DNA of 26,355 nucleotides from CAMCVE01 sp039920645. Its GTDB lineage: Bacteria; Bdellovibrionota; UBA2428. The DNA lies in contig JBDSDI010000283.1 of the NCBI GenBank assembly GCA_039920645.1, forward strand, positions 1-26,355. The letters run 5' to 3'. The notes under the pieces were generated by a model. It was not told where the DNA came from. It worked only from the letters and a program-made list of their open reading frames with translations, and made no database searches. Within the stretch, counting starts at the first letter, position 1. Every line of letters begins with the position of its first letter. The position numbers were made by a program, and so were the translations under genes. Shown here in pieces: positions 8,344 to 15,997 of the stretch.

Positions 8344-9401
8344 AGTGCGATCCTCGCTTCGCAGGACGAGAGCGCGAGTTCGGGGGCTTGAACCCACGCG
8401 CTCGCCGCGATCATCGCCGCATTGTCGGTGCAATACTTGAGCGGTGGCACGCGCAAGCCGACGCGTTCTTTGATTGCCCACGCTTCGAGACGCGTCCGAA
8501 GCGCCGCGTTCGCCGCTACGCCTCCGCAGAAGAGCCAGGTTTTTGAGGAGAACGTCGCAGAATGTTTTTTGTGAGCGCGTTTCATGCCGGCGACGAGACT
8601 CGCACAGATCGCGTCTTGAACGGCCCACGCGAATGCGGGATCCTGGACACGTTCTGGAAATTTCTGAAGTTTGAGGCGGATCGCCGTCTTAAGACCGGAG
8701 AAAGAAAAACCTTCTTCGCTGCGGGGACGCGGCAACTCTAGTGAGAACGCTTGCGCGCGCGCAAGGTCGAGGTCGCTTGCGACGAGTTTCGCCATGCGCT
8801 CGATCTCGGGACCGCCGGGATACGGAAGACCCATGAGTTTCGCGCTCTTGTCGAAGCATTCACCCGCGGCGTCGTCAGCCGTTTCCGCGAGGATGCGGCA
8901 CGAGAGATCTTTCTCGACGGCCATCACTTGCGTGTGACCACCCGAAGCGAGCACGACCCACGCGGGAAAAAGTTTGTCAGCGCGTTCTCGCAGCGTGGAG
9001 CCTTCGAGTGTTTCGTCGAGCAGCACCGACGCGAGATGTCCGCGCAGATGGTGAACACCGGTGAAGGGAATTTTTTTGGAGACAGCGAGGCCTTCGGCGC
9101 ACGCACTCCCCACGATCAGGGGACCGATGAGTCCCGGGCCCTTGGTAGCGGCAATGCCGACGAGCTGACCCTTCCAGTTTTCGAGTTCGACGAGGGATTT
9201 ACCAAGCAATTCGTCCATGACGGAGAAATGAGCGCGGCTCGCGACTTCGGGAACGACGCCGCCGTAGCGACGATGAATCTCAATCTGGGTCGCAAGGTGT
9301 TGGAAGACCACGCGTCCCCCCTCTTCGACGAGAGCGATCGCGGTTTCGTCGCAGCTGCTTTCAAAGGCCAATATGGCTCGGCGAGAGATCGAATCCGTCA
9401 C
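8340..9401 (-). CDS. tsaD: tRNA N6-adenosine threonylcarbamoyltransferase
   Basis: Transfers the threonylcarbamoyl group to A37 of ANN-decoding tRNAs (t6A), working with TsaB and TsaE, which are not in this window. Recognised from AFESSCDETAIALV at the start, YGGVVPEVASRAH, KGPGLIGPLIVG, LASGGHTQVM, AGECFDKSAKLMGLPYPGGPEIE, FSFSGLKTA, GGVAANAALR and CTDNAAM. The metal-binding His pair is present as HHLRGH (His118 and His122), and Asp326 supplies the usual third ligand; the residue before GH is Arg where many homologues have Glu. The length of 353 residues is normal. The start is a GTG 15 bases after the upstream TPR-lipoprotein gene, without a strong Shine-Dalgarno sequence. The 3' end overlaps rsmA. 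Confidence 0.96.
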   Translation of the reverse strand: MTDSISRRAILAFESSCDETAIALVEEGGRVVFQHLATQIEIHRRYGGVVPEVASRAHFSVMDELLGKSLVELENWKGQLVGIAATKGPGLIGPLIVGSACAEGLAVSKKIPFTGVHHLRGHLASVLLDETLEGSTLRERADKLFPAWVVLASGGHTQVMAVEKDLSCRILAETADDAAGECFDKSAKLMGLPYPGGPEIERMAKLVASDLDLARAQAFSLELPRPRSEEGFSFSGLKTAIRLKLQKFPERVQDPAFAWAVQDAICASLVAGMKRAHKKHSATFSSKTWLFCGGVAANAALRTRLEAWAIKERVGLRVPPLKYCTDNAAMIAASAWVQAPELALSSCEARIAL

Positions 9402-9416
9402 TCTGACAGGGATAGC

Positions 9417-10253
9417 TTATGGGCCGACGAAATCCAACCAATTTGGGATATCCGCGAAAAGATCGCTCGGCGCCTTCGCCCGTCCCGCGACAATCTTGCG
9501 CGCCTTCGCGTTGATGGGGGTCTTGTTGAAGCGGCGGTCAAGCTCTCCGAAGAAGAGCGAAGCATCTTCTTTCTTTCCCAACTTGTGGAACGAAAGACCT
9601 TGGAAATACCACGCCAGGGAGGGCCCGACGCTGCGCTTGGAGCTCAGATCGATCGCCTGATTGAAGTGGATCGCGGCGCCTTTGTAGTTTTTCATGCGGT
9701 ATTCGACCATGCCGGACGTTAGCGTTGCTCCCCAAACATGTTTTGACTTGGGATAATTCGAAAGAATCGATTTGAGGGAGACCAACGCCTCAGCGTCGGC
9801 TTTCTTCTCGATGGACTCGACGCTTTGTTTCCAAAGGGCCTCGGCCGTGCCCTTATCGGAGTCTCCGCTCTTTTCGGCGACTCCGGGAGCCGCAGGCTGA
9901 GCGCGGTTGCTTAAAGCTTCCTGGAGTTTCTTTTTCTCGGTTTCGTTTTCGACATTGCGGAGCTGCCATTCCTGACGCTCCTTTTCGATCTGAAAACGAA
10001 GGTTCTCGAGTTCACCTTGAGTCACTTCGAGCTGACGTTCGAGTTCGGCAGCGGATTTATTCGCAGTGGAGGTCGCGATGGCATCGGGCGTTCCACCTTT
10101 TGAAGGAGCCGCATCGAGGGTCTGAATGCCGGTCGGATCGGTGTTGATACGCGGATCTTTTCCGCCCTTCACGTCGCCAGAGGTTTTGCATGCGGAAAGG
10201 CTCGTCATGAGCAGAAGAAGCATCGAGTTGGTGAGTAACCACTTAGACGTCAT
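9417..10253 (-). CDS. CpoB/YbgF-like lipoprotein with coiled coil and TPR repeats
   Basis: A 278-residue predicted lipoprotein. The signal sequence ends in the lipobox SLSAC (Cys22). A low-complexity linker is followed by a long charged coiled coil (about 66-116, beginning SAAELERQLEVTQGELENL), then a TPR-like domain (about 140-250) with ESIEKKADAEALVSLKSIL, YRMKNYKGAAIHFNQAIDL and WYFQGLSFHKLGKKEDASLF. Coiled coil plus TPR next to Pal is the organisation of CpoB (YbgF), which links the Tol-Pal system to peptidoglycan synthesis in E. coli. CpoB is normally soluble in the periplasm; here it looks lipid-anchored. The start codon shares one base with the upstream stop (TAATG), implying coupling to the DUF4398 gene. 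The role is inferred from architecture and neighbours. Confidence 0.75.
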   Translation of the reverse strand: MTSKWLLTNSMLLLLMTSLSACKTSGDVKGGKDPRINTDPTGIQTLDAAPSKGGTPDAIATSTANKSAAELERQLEVTQGELENLRFQIEKERQEWQLRNVENETEKKKLQEALSNRAQPAAPGVAEKSGDSDKGTAEALWKQSVESIEKKADAEALVSLKSILSNYPKSKHVWGATLTSGMVEYRMKNYKGAAIHFNQAIDLSSKRSVGPSLAWYFQGLSFHKLGKKEDASLFFGELDRRFNKTPINAKARKIVAGRAKAPSDLFADIPNWLDFVGP

Positions 10254-10588
10254 TAGTAGAAATCCCCTTGTGCAGCGGCCGCGCCGCGCGTCTCGGCTTC
10301 GATCTCGGCCATCTCGGCGAAGCGTCGAGCTTCGATCGCAGCCTTAGCGGCTTCGTCGAATTGTTTCAGTTGATATTGGGTCTTGGCTTTCCAATAAGCG
10401 CTTTCGGCCTTGCGGTAAGCATCGGGAGCCTTGCGCTCTCCGCCCGCGCGATCGGCCGCGCGAAGGGCCGCGCTCGCGTAGATCAGAAGACGCGTCGGAC
10501 GTTCGCGAGGCGTCGAGCACGAAAAAAAACCCAGCCCCGTCGCGAGCGACAGGACCAGGTTTTTCAGGAATGTCTTAGACGGAGTCAT
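10253..10588 (-). CDS. Small DUF4398-like lipoprotein
   Basis: A roughly 111-residue exported protein. The signal peptide ends in the lipobox-like GFFSC (Cys at about 24-25), and the rest is a helical Ala/Glu/Lys-rich domain (YRKAESAYWKAKTQYQLKQF, then DEAAKAAIEARRFAEMAEIE) of the DUF4398 type, a two-helix periplasmic domain of unknown function. It lies between pal and the CpoB-like gene, 28 bases after pal, and its TAA overlaps the next ATG by one base. That suggests a Pal-linked envelope role. The frame starts at GTG (10591) immediately before the ATG at 10588; the GGAG here is very close to both, so the exact start is open. Confidence 0.72.
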   Translation of the reverse strand: MTPSKTFLKNLVLSLATGLGFFSCSTPRERPTRLLIYASAALRAADRAGGERKAPDAYRKAESAYWKAKTQYQLKQFDEAAKAAIEARRFAEMAEIEAETRGAAAAQGDFY

Positions 10589-10616
10589 CACTCCGATCGA
10601 TTCTATTCGCTAACGC

Positions 10617-11111
10617 TTAGTTCGCAAGGACGAATTCGCCGCGACGGTTACGCGACCAGGTTGCTTCGTTGGAAGCGCCGCTGACAGCAGGGCGTTCTTC
10701 GCCGTAGCTAATGGTCGAGAGACGGTTGGCGTCGACGCCGAGGGAGATCAGGTAGTCGCGAACTGCTGCAGCACGGCGTTCGCCGAGTGCAAGGTTGTAC
10801 TCCGTGGTTCCACGTTCGTCGGTGTGACCTTCGACTTGGACGTTAACGCCTGCATGACCTTTGAGGTAAGCAGCGTGGCCGCCGAGAGCAGACTTAGCGG
10901 TTTGGTCCAAAGAGAAGGAATCGTAAGTGAAGTAGACCGCAGGAAGTTCGGGAATGCTCGATCCAGCGCCGAGATCGGTGACGTTCATGCTTGCGTCGCC
11001 CGCAGCGGTATCGCCATCATCTTTAGTGTTTTTCTTGGAGCAAGCTCCCAGAACCATGGCCATAGCCAGAGCAGTACCCAGTCCAAAACGGTTGAAAGTT
11101 TTCATCATCAT
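10617..11111 (-). CDS. pal: Peptidoglycan-associated lipoprotein (OmpA-like domain)
   Basis: Outer-membrane lipoprotein that binds peptidoglycan and partners TolB in the Tol-Pal system. It has a signal peptide with lipobox VLGAC (Cys24), a short Asp/Gly/Thr-rich linker and a complete OmpA_C domain: VYFTYDSFSLDQTAKSAL, VNVQVEGHTDERGTTEYN, LALGERRAAAVRDYLISLGV and LSTISYGEERP, including the usual Asp and Arg that contact diaminopimelate. The length of 164 residues fits. Three ATG codons stand in a row (11111, 11108, 11105); the first has a strong AAGGAGG 9 bases upstream. It appears to be the first gene of a long minus-strand series, but tolQRAB are not next to it here. Confidence 0.95.
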   Translation of the reverse strand: MMMKTFNRFGLGTALAMAMVLGACSKKNTKDDGDTAAGDASMNVTDLGAGSSIPELPAVYFTYDSFSLDQTAKSALGGHAAYLKGHAGVNVQVEGHTDERGTTEYNLALGERRAAAVRDYLISLGVDANRLSTISYGEERPAVSGASNEATWSRNRRGEFVLAN

Positions 11112-11120
11112 CAGAATTCG

Positions 11121-11127
11121 CCTCCTT
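11121..11127 (-). promoter_or_regulatory. Strong ribosome binding site of pal
   Basis: AAGGAGG on the minus strand, 9 bases before the first of three consecutive ATG codons. This is among the best Shine-Dalgarno matches in the window and supports the start at 11111 and high expression of Pal. Confidence 0.75.
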
Positions 11128-11136
11128 GCAGCATTG

Positions 11137-11165
11137 AGATAAGCCGTCGCGGCCTATTTCTTCAA
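11137..11165 (-). promoter_or_regulatory. Candidate sigma-70 promoter of the pal series
   Basis: On the minus strand TTGAAG (11165-11160) and TTATCT (11142-11137) are separated by 17 bases, giving a start of transcription shortly before the AAGGAGG. It lies in the 82-base gap between the divergent pal and metalloprotease genes. Identified by eye from the consensus only. Confidence 0.45.
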
Positions 11166-11193
11166 ACTTCTATGAAGGGTAGATCTAACAAAA

Positions 11194-14061
11194 ATGCGTC
11201 AGATCGTCTTAATTCTCTTTCTAATCTTGCATTTGTATTTAACGCCTCGCGCAATAGCCTCGAGTTTTGAAACTTCGTTTTTGCATCGGGGTCACACGGT
11301 AACAATCGTTCTTCCGGGGGAACTCAAAGAGTCTTTCGTCGAACTTCGAGGGTGGAGTCTTGAAGCACTGATCAAAGCTGAAGACCGTCTCCAACTTCCG
11401 CTCGAGGAAGACGTTGAAATCTATTTCGACACCGTCCCGCTTTTGCACAATGGCCTCACAACCGCGGTTCCACGCAATCGCATCTCGGTGAACGTTGAAG
11501 CACCCGACCTCAACAGCAGCGTCGGAGTGAGCCGCTTCTATCTGCTCGAAACCCTCGTTCACGAATGGGGTCACATGCTCAGCATTGGTCGCCATCACGG
11601 GATCTTCCGCGGTTTCTCGTGGATCCTCGGCCATGCCTCGCGACCCAACGGAGCGTGGCCTCGCTGGATCCATGAAGGCCTCGCCGTGTGGACCGAGGAA
11701 AGCGTCGGTGGACGCCCGCTCTCCGGATCCATTGACCTTGATCTGCGCCGTTACGCCGAGTTCACTCGCCGTAGCGGGAAAGACGCCCTCAACAACAGCC
11801 TGCTCGATGGACAATGGGATCTGGCGAACTTTCGACCGGGACAGGTCCCCTACACCTTCGGCTATCTGATCATAGACGAACTCTCGAAGAAGAAAGATTT
11901 CACCATCGGCCGTTTCGTCGAAGCGTCGTCATACGATCTCGGCATCAGCTTTCGCAAAACCTTCGAGAATCTCGGGGTGGATCTCGATGGCACCTTCGAA
12001 GATCTCCGCAAAAAATGGGCGACGACGCCCGTCGACACCACGACGAGTCCCGCGACACTCGTTTCGGCGCAGACCGATATCCGCGGACTGCAGAGCAATG
12101 CCGGTTACGTTTCGTGGGTCGAGTCGTCGGACGACAACCCCACGCAGCTCGTCGCCGAAAGTTCTTCGAAGAAGGTGCGACGCAATTGGCCCTTCAAACT
12201 TCTGACCGTTGCTCACGCGACTCCCCTCGAGATTTCCTCCACCCGGGAGAACTGGGCCGTCCTCGTGGAGAACGTACCTGAGCTGATTTCCAACGACGCC
12301 TACTCTCCCGCCGCGCCCGCCCGCCGACGGCTCGTGATCTTCGACGCAACCGATTCCGAACTGCACTGCACTTTTGATCTCGGCGACCGTCTACGCGAAG
12401 TGAACATCACTCCTCGCCACATCCTCTGGGTGGAAAGCACGAGCGACGAGAAACCGGAACTCTACGAAGCGGAATGGAACCAGTCCTGCGAAATTTCGGG
12501 CAAGACGCTGCTCTTGCAGGCGAAAAAGTTCGAACGACTGAGCGCCCCCGCGATGCTCGCCGACGGCGTGGTGATCACGCATAACGTTTCGTCACTTTCG
12601 AGTTTCGTCGAGCGTATTGAAGATATCGATGGGAAAGTTCTCGAAGTCGATGGGGTCGCGCGTCCACTCACCCAGTTCAACGCGGGCGCCGGCGGCAACG
12701 GCGTGATCTTCGAGCGCAGTCCGCACTATTGGGGACCGATGATCGTCAAGCTAGGCAAGAGCGCGCTCGAAGCCTACAAAGTTCCGCTCCGAACCGGCGC
12801 CTATGAAGCCGTCGTCGATCCCGAGGGGAAAAATCTCTACTACATCGAAAAACTTTGGGACGGCGACGAAGTGCGCCGTCTTTCCGTAACGGACCCCAGC
12901 CTAAAAAAAGAACTCGTCCTGAAATGGAAAAGTCCCGCTTTTGGCGCACCTTCGAGCGAGGATTCCGCTGAACTGAAACCTACCCTCGACAAAACTGAGA
13001 CACTCCAAGATCACGGGCCGATCGACGATATCTGGCCGCACTTCTGGATTCCCTCGCTGCTCGCGTCGGAAGGCTCATGGGTCGTTGCCGGTCAAACGTT
13101 CTATTCCGACCTCACCAAGACTTGGAGCGGCGCTAGCTTACTCGGCTACAACACCGGAACGAAAAAGCCCTTCGGTTCGACTTCACTGAGCTGGATTCCC
13201 AGCACGACGACGTCATGGCCGCAATTCGACATGCAGCTCAGATACGACCCGAGGGACGTGAGCTACTTCGGAGTCCAGGGACAGACGGTGCAAGAACGCG
13301 CTTCGGCGGATCTCGATGCGACCTTCGTGTATGGACTCGCACACCGTTTTCGAGGAACTCTCACGTTAGGTTACTCCTTCCGCTATTCGGGCGAACTCGG
13401 CGACTTCGAAGGTGAGGTCACCCACAATCCTTTCTTACGCCTCTCGCTCAAGAGTCGCTACGCCACCAATCCGTACCTCACTCTTTCGCGTCTGTCGGAA
13501 AGCCCTGCGTTCTTCTACTTCGAGCAGAAGGCGCGTTGGTTCAAGGCCCCCGAACTCCAGACCAACATCTACGGACTTCTCAAAGCGACCTCGCGGACAC
13601 GCATCTTACTCGCACTCGAAGGCGCGCATACCGAACTTCGCAATTTTCCGAATAGCTTTTACGTATGGGGTGGTTCGCCGCTACCGGGAGCGAACTTCGA
13701 AGGCAACTACTTAAATCGCGGTTTCCCGCTTCAAGCTTTCGTAGCCGAGCGCCTCGTGCGTTTCAGTTCCGAGTGGATTTGGGGCCTCTGGGAACCGCGC
13801 GCGTCGCTATCCTGGAACCGCTTACGCGTTCAGAACGTGGACCTTCGGCTCGTCGGAGAGAGCATCACCTGGGATTCGATGTTCGGTGACACCTACCATC
13901 TCGGAAAACAGTTCTCGTCGTCGCTCGGCACCGAAGTGGACATCTTGGGATCCGGCCTGCATTATATTTCGTATAAGCTGAGCGTGGGTGCCTTCCGAGG
14001 CTTCGGCGATTTCGCCCAAACGCGCTATACGGCTCAGCTGAGAGTGGGATTGGATCTATGA
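11194..14061 (+). CDS. Exported gluzincin-like metalloprotease with beta-propeller and C-terminal outer-membrane barrel
   Basis: A 955-residue protein. A signal peptide (about 1-22, ending AIAS) is followed by a peptidase MA-like domain: HEWGHM at 123-128 supplies two zinc ligands and the catalytic Glu, and WIHEGLAVWTEE (158-169) matches the family's W.xEGlA block, with Glu161 as probable third ligand. Residues about 280-640 contain repeated short blocks such as SNAGYVSWVESSDDNPTQLV, ENWAVLVEN and KNLYYIEKLWDGDEVRRLSV, consistent with a TolB/PD40-like beta-propeller. From about 670 to the end there are alternating beta strands with a D15/BamA-like LNRGFPLQAF segment and a closing QLRVGLDL. 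The protease would thus be held at the outer membrane by its own barrel. It overlaps the next gene by ATGA and is divergent from pal. Function and substrate are inferred; propeller boundaries are approximate. Confidence 0.85.
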   Translation: MRQIVLILFLILHLYLTPRAIASSFETSFLHRGHTVTIVLPGELKESFVELRGWSLEALIKAEDRLQLPLEEDVEIYFDTVPLLHNGLTTAVPRNRISVNVEAPDLNSSVGVSRFYLLETLVHEWGHMLSIGRHHGIFRGFSWILGHASRPNGAWPRWIHEGLAVWTEESVGGRPLSGSIDLDLRRYAEFTRRSGKDALNNSLLDGQWDLANFRPGQVPYTFGYLIIDELSKKKDFTIGRFVEASSYDLGISFRKTFENLGVDLDGTFEDLRKKWATTPVDTTTSPATLVSAQTDIRGLQSNAGYVSWVESSDDNPTQLVAESSSKKVRRNWPFKLLTVAHATPLEISSTRENWAVLVENVPELISNDAYSPAAPARRRLVIFDATDSELHCTFDLGDRLREVNITPRHILWVESTSDEKPELYEAEWNQSCEISGKTLLLQAKKFERLSAPAMLADGVVITHNVSSLSSFVERIEDIDGKVLEVDGVARPLTQFNAGAGGNGVIFERSPHYWGPMIVKLGKSALEAYKVPLRTGAYEAVVDPEGKNLYYIEKLWDGDEVRRLSVTDPSLKKELVLKWKSPAFGAPSSEDSAELKPTLDKTETLQDHGPIDDIWPHFWIPSLLASEGSWVVAGQTFYSDLTKTWSGASLLGYNTGTKKPFGSTSLSWIPSTTTSWPQFDMQLRYDPRDVSYFGVQGQTVQERASADLDATFVYGLAHRFRGTLTLGYSFRYSGELGDFEGEVTHNPFLRLSLKSRYATNPYLTLSRLSESPAFFYFEQKARWFKAPELQTNIYGLLKATSRTRILLALEGAHTELRNFPNSFYVWGGSPLPGANFEGNYLNRGFPLQAFVAERLVRFSSEWIWGLWEPRASLSWNRLRVQNVDLRLVGESITWDSMFGDTYHLGKQFSSSLGTEVDILGSGLHYISYKLSVGAFRGFGDFAQTRYTAQLRVGLDL

Positions 14062-15155
14062 AAATCGTTCTTGCAGCTTTGATGCTTACGTTTTCTCTAG
14101 GAGCGCAAGCCGCAAAGGTTCTCCACATGGAGGGCCGCGCTTTTCTGCAGAACGCTTCGGCCTCGACGCCTCTCGCCCGCGGAATCGAAGTTCCTTCCGA
14201 ATCCCATCTCGTCCTGGAGAATGGCAGCAAAGTCCTTATCCAAGTGTCCGACCGAACGAGTTTCGAAATTCAGGGACCGGCGCGCGCTTCGCTCTCAGGA
14301 GGTTTGTTCTGGAATTTGGAGAGCGGACGCTTCCTGATTTCGACTCATGGCCTTTCCGAACAGCGATTTCGCGTTCTTGACGAAATGCTCCGACCCGAAG
14401 ACGCCTCGCTCGAAATCGAAATCCCGCTATCGCGCGATTACGCGCAAATGTTGCTGCTGTGGGGATCGGCGCGCGTACACGGCGAAAATCTCGACCCGAC
14501 CCGTCTTTACGTCCTCGAAAAAGGAACTCTTCAATACGGGGATATTCCGGCCGCGCAGGCCCTGAAGCGTCGCCAGTCTTATGCCTACTCCGAAGCTTTT
14601 TTCCGCAGCATCGAAGACGAAGAAAATGCGATTTCCCTTCGTAACCAGATTGTATTTTCGCAGATCAGCGCCATCAACACTTTCAGCCAAGAAGCTTCGA
14701 CCGAAGATTCTCACAACTCATCGTCTTTTGGACTTCGAGCGGAACTGATCCACAAAAGATATTTCCAGATGCCCAAACGCCCTCAGCGCATCCACTTTCT
14801 GAGAGCGCCGGCCCTGCGAATCGGCGGCGGCTTCACCTACCTGAGCACCACGGCGAGCGTGGCGCAGGGAGCCAGTCAAATTTTCAGCGGCATGGGTCTC
14901 GTGGGAACGTCCTGGCGCGGCCTCGCGATTGACACCGTGATCAGTTATTTCAAACCCAAAGGCGCCGGAGTTTCTACCGTTTCTCCCTTCCAATATGGAG
15001 TCCGGGCGCTTTACGAGTGGGACCTCAAGGAGTTTACAGCAAACGACATGATGTTCGGCCTCGGTTACGGCTACTCCGTGTCAAAAGTGAAGACCTTCGC
15101 CACGTTCCGAACGGTCAGCCAATCGCTCAATCTCTCTTTCATCTTTAACTTCTAA
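14058..15155 (+). CDS. FecR-like domain protein with C-terminal barrel-like region
   Basis: A 365-residue exported protein. Signal peptide MKIVLAALMLTFSLGAQA (1-18) is followed by a FecR-type periplasmic segment: RGIEVPSESHLVLENGSKVL, QVSDRTSFEIQGPARASL and NLESGRFLIST (about 40-100). The second half (about 240-365) has GGGFTYLSTTASV, GVRALYEWDL, MMFGLGYGYSVSKV and a terminal NLSFIFNF, an aromatic-ending strand pattern typical of outer-membrane proteins. The start ATG overlaps the stop of the metalloprotease gene (ATGA), so the two are very likely made together and may be functional partners. FecR itself is an inner-membrane sigma-factor regulator; here there is no transmembrane or cytoplasmic part, so a signalling role should not be assumed. 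Confidence 0.75.
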   Translation: MKIVLAALMLTFSLGAQAAKVLHMEGRAFLQNASASTPLARGIEVPSESHLVLENGSKVLIQVSDRTSFEIQGPARASLSGGLFWNLESGRFLISTHGLSEQRFRVLDEMLRPEDASLEIEIPLSRDYAQMLLLWGSARVHGENLDPTRLYVLEKGTLQYGDIPAAQALKRRQSYAYSEAFFRSIEDEENAISLRNQIVFSQISAINTFSQEASTEDSHNSSSFGLRAELIHKRYFQMPKRPQRIHFLRAPALRIGGGFTYLSTTASVAQGASQIFSGMGLVGTSWRGLAIDTVISYFKPKGAGVSTVSPFQYGVRALYEWDLKEFTANDMMFGLGYGYSVSKVKTFATFRTVSQSLNLSFIFNF

Positions 15156-15160
15156 AACCC

Positions 15161-15190
15161 TTCAACTTTTTGCCGTCCTGCTCGTATACT
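15161..15190 (+). promoter_or_regulatory. Candidate promoter of the zinc-ribbon/ppk1 pair
   Basis: TTCAAC (15161-15166) and TATACT (15185-15190) are 18 bases apart in the 42-base gap before the zinc-ribbon gene. The expected transcript start is within a few bases of the ATG at 15198, so the message would have almost no leader. By-eye match only. Confidence 0.35.
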
Positions 15191-15197
15191 GGAAGGC

Positions 15198-15977
15198 ATG
15201 GAACTCTCGTGTCCTTCATGTTCGTCCAAGCACCGGACGGAAGACTATCCCGGAGCATTCGAGATTCAATGTGCCTGCGGCTATTCGATTCTCGTGCCCG
15301 ATGAGAAATCGCTGACCGCTCCGCTGGACGAGAGCGACTTGCTTCCTCTTCCCGATTTCGACGGCGCTCCGATGGCTCAGGAACATCAAAACGAAAACCT
15401 GATTTCCATCGCCGATACCAATTCCTCCATCGATCTCGACGTCTCGATCATGGCCGCCCAAGCCCAAGACGATTCTCCCGCGTTCTCTTCGCTAAATCTG
15501 ACGGCTCCCGAAGATCTGCCCGACGGAATGCCCTACGATCCTTTCGAACTCGAGAATCAGTGGAAACCCGAAGAGCCCGTCGCCGAGATGGCAGCTCCCC
15601 TTCCCTCTCCGAACAAAGCGCGTACGGCGACGCCCGCGGCAACCACTCCGAAACCTTCACCCGCGAAACCCATCGAAGCTCAAGATCTCGTGAACCGGAT
15701 TCAAATGGCGTCGATCGGCTATATGCACGGTGCACTTTTTGATCTCAACCTGGGGGAGTTCCCGGATTCGCAACTCAAAAAATTATCCGAACGCTGTGTG
15801 GCCGTACTCGACGACAAGCCATGGCTTCGCGCCTACGTGTCCAAGGGCTTCGAAAAGCCCGAGGAGCTTCTCAAGAATCGCAAACTCTCCGCGGTGCCCG
15901 AGCTGCTCGCGGTCGAAATTTATCTTCACTGCGCGCAAAACCAAATCGCTTGCGAGCTGCTAGCGCACAAAACCTAG
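15198..15977 (+). CDS. Zinc-ribbon protein with Pro/Ala-rich linker, unknown function
   Basis: A 259-residue predicted cytoplasmic protein. The N-terminus has a compact metal-binding ribbon: CPSC (5-8) and CAC (25-27) around an acidic/aromatic loop. A long acidic and then Pro/Ala/Thr-rich linker follows (about 35-160, e.g. ATPAATTPKPSPAKPIEA), then a helical C-terminal domain from about 162 (DLVNRIQMASIGYMHGALFD to the end). No membrane segment or catalytic motif is seen. It lies 20 bases upstream of ppk1 in the same direction and is probably co-transcribed, which may hint at a role around polyphosphate or stress. I do not recognise a named family. Confidence 0.8.
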   Translation: MELSCPSCSSKHRTEDYPGAFEIQCACGYSILVPDEKSLTAPLDESDLLPLPDFDGAPMAQEHQNENLISIADTNSSIDLDVSIMAAQAQDDSPAFSSLNLTAPEDLPDGMPYDPFELENQWKPEEPVAEMAAPLPSPNKARTATPAATTPKPSPAKPIEAQDLVNRIQMASIGYMHGALFDLNLGEFPDSQLKKLSERCVAVLDDKPWLRAYVSKGFEKPEELLKNRKLSAVPELLAVEIYLHCAQNQIACELLAHKT

Positions 15978-15997
15978 AAAAGACGGCTTCGGGCTTT

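Noticed and set aside
8751..9722. Plus-strand open frame of 323 codons over tsaD
   Set aside because: Antisense to tsaD and the end of the TPR-lipoprotein gene, no motifs.
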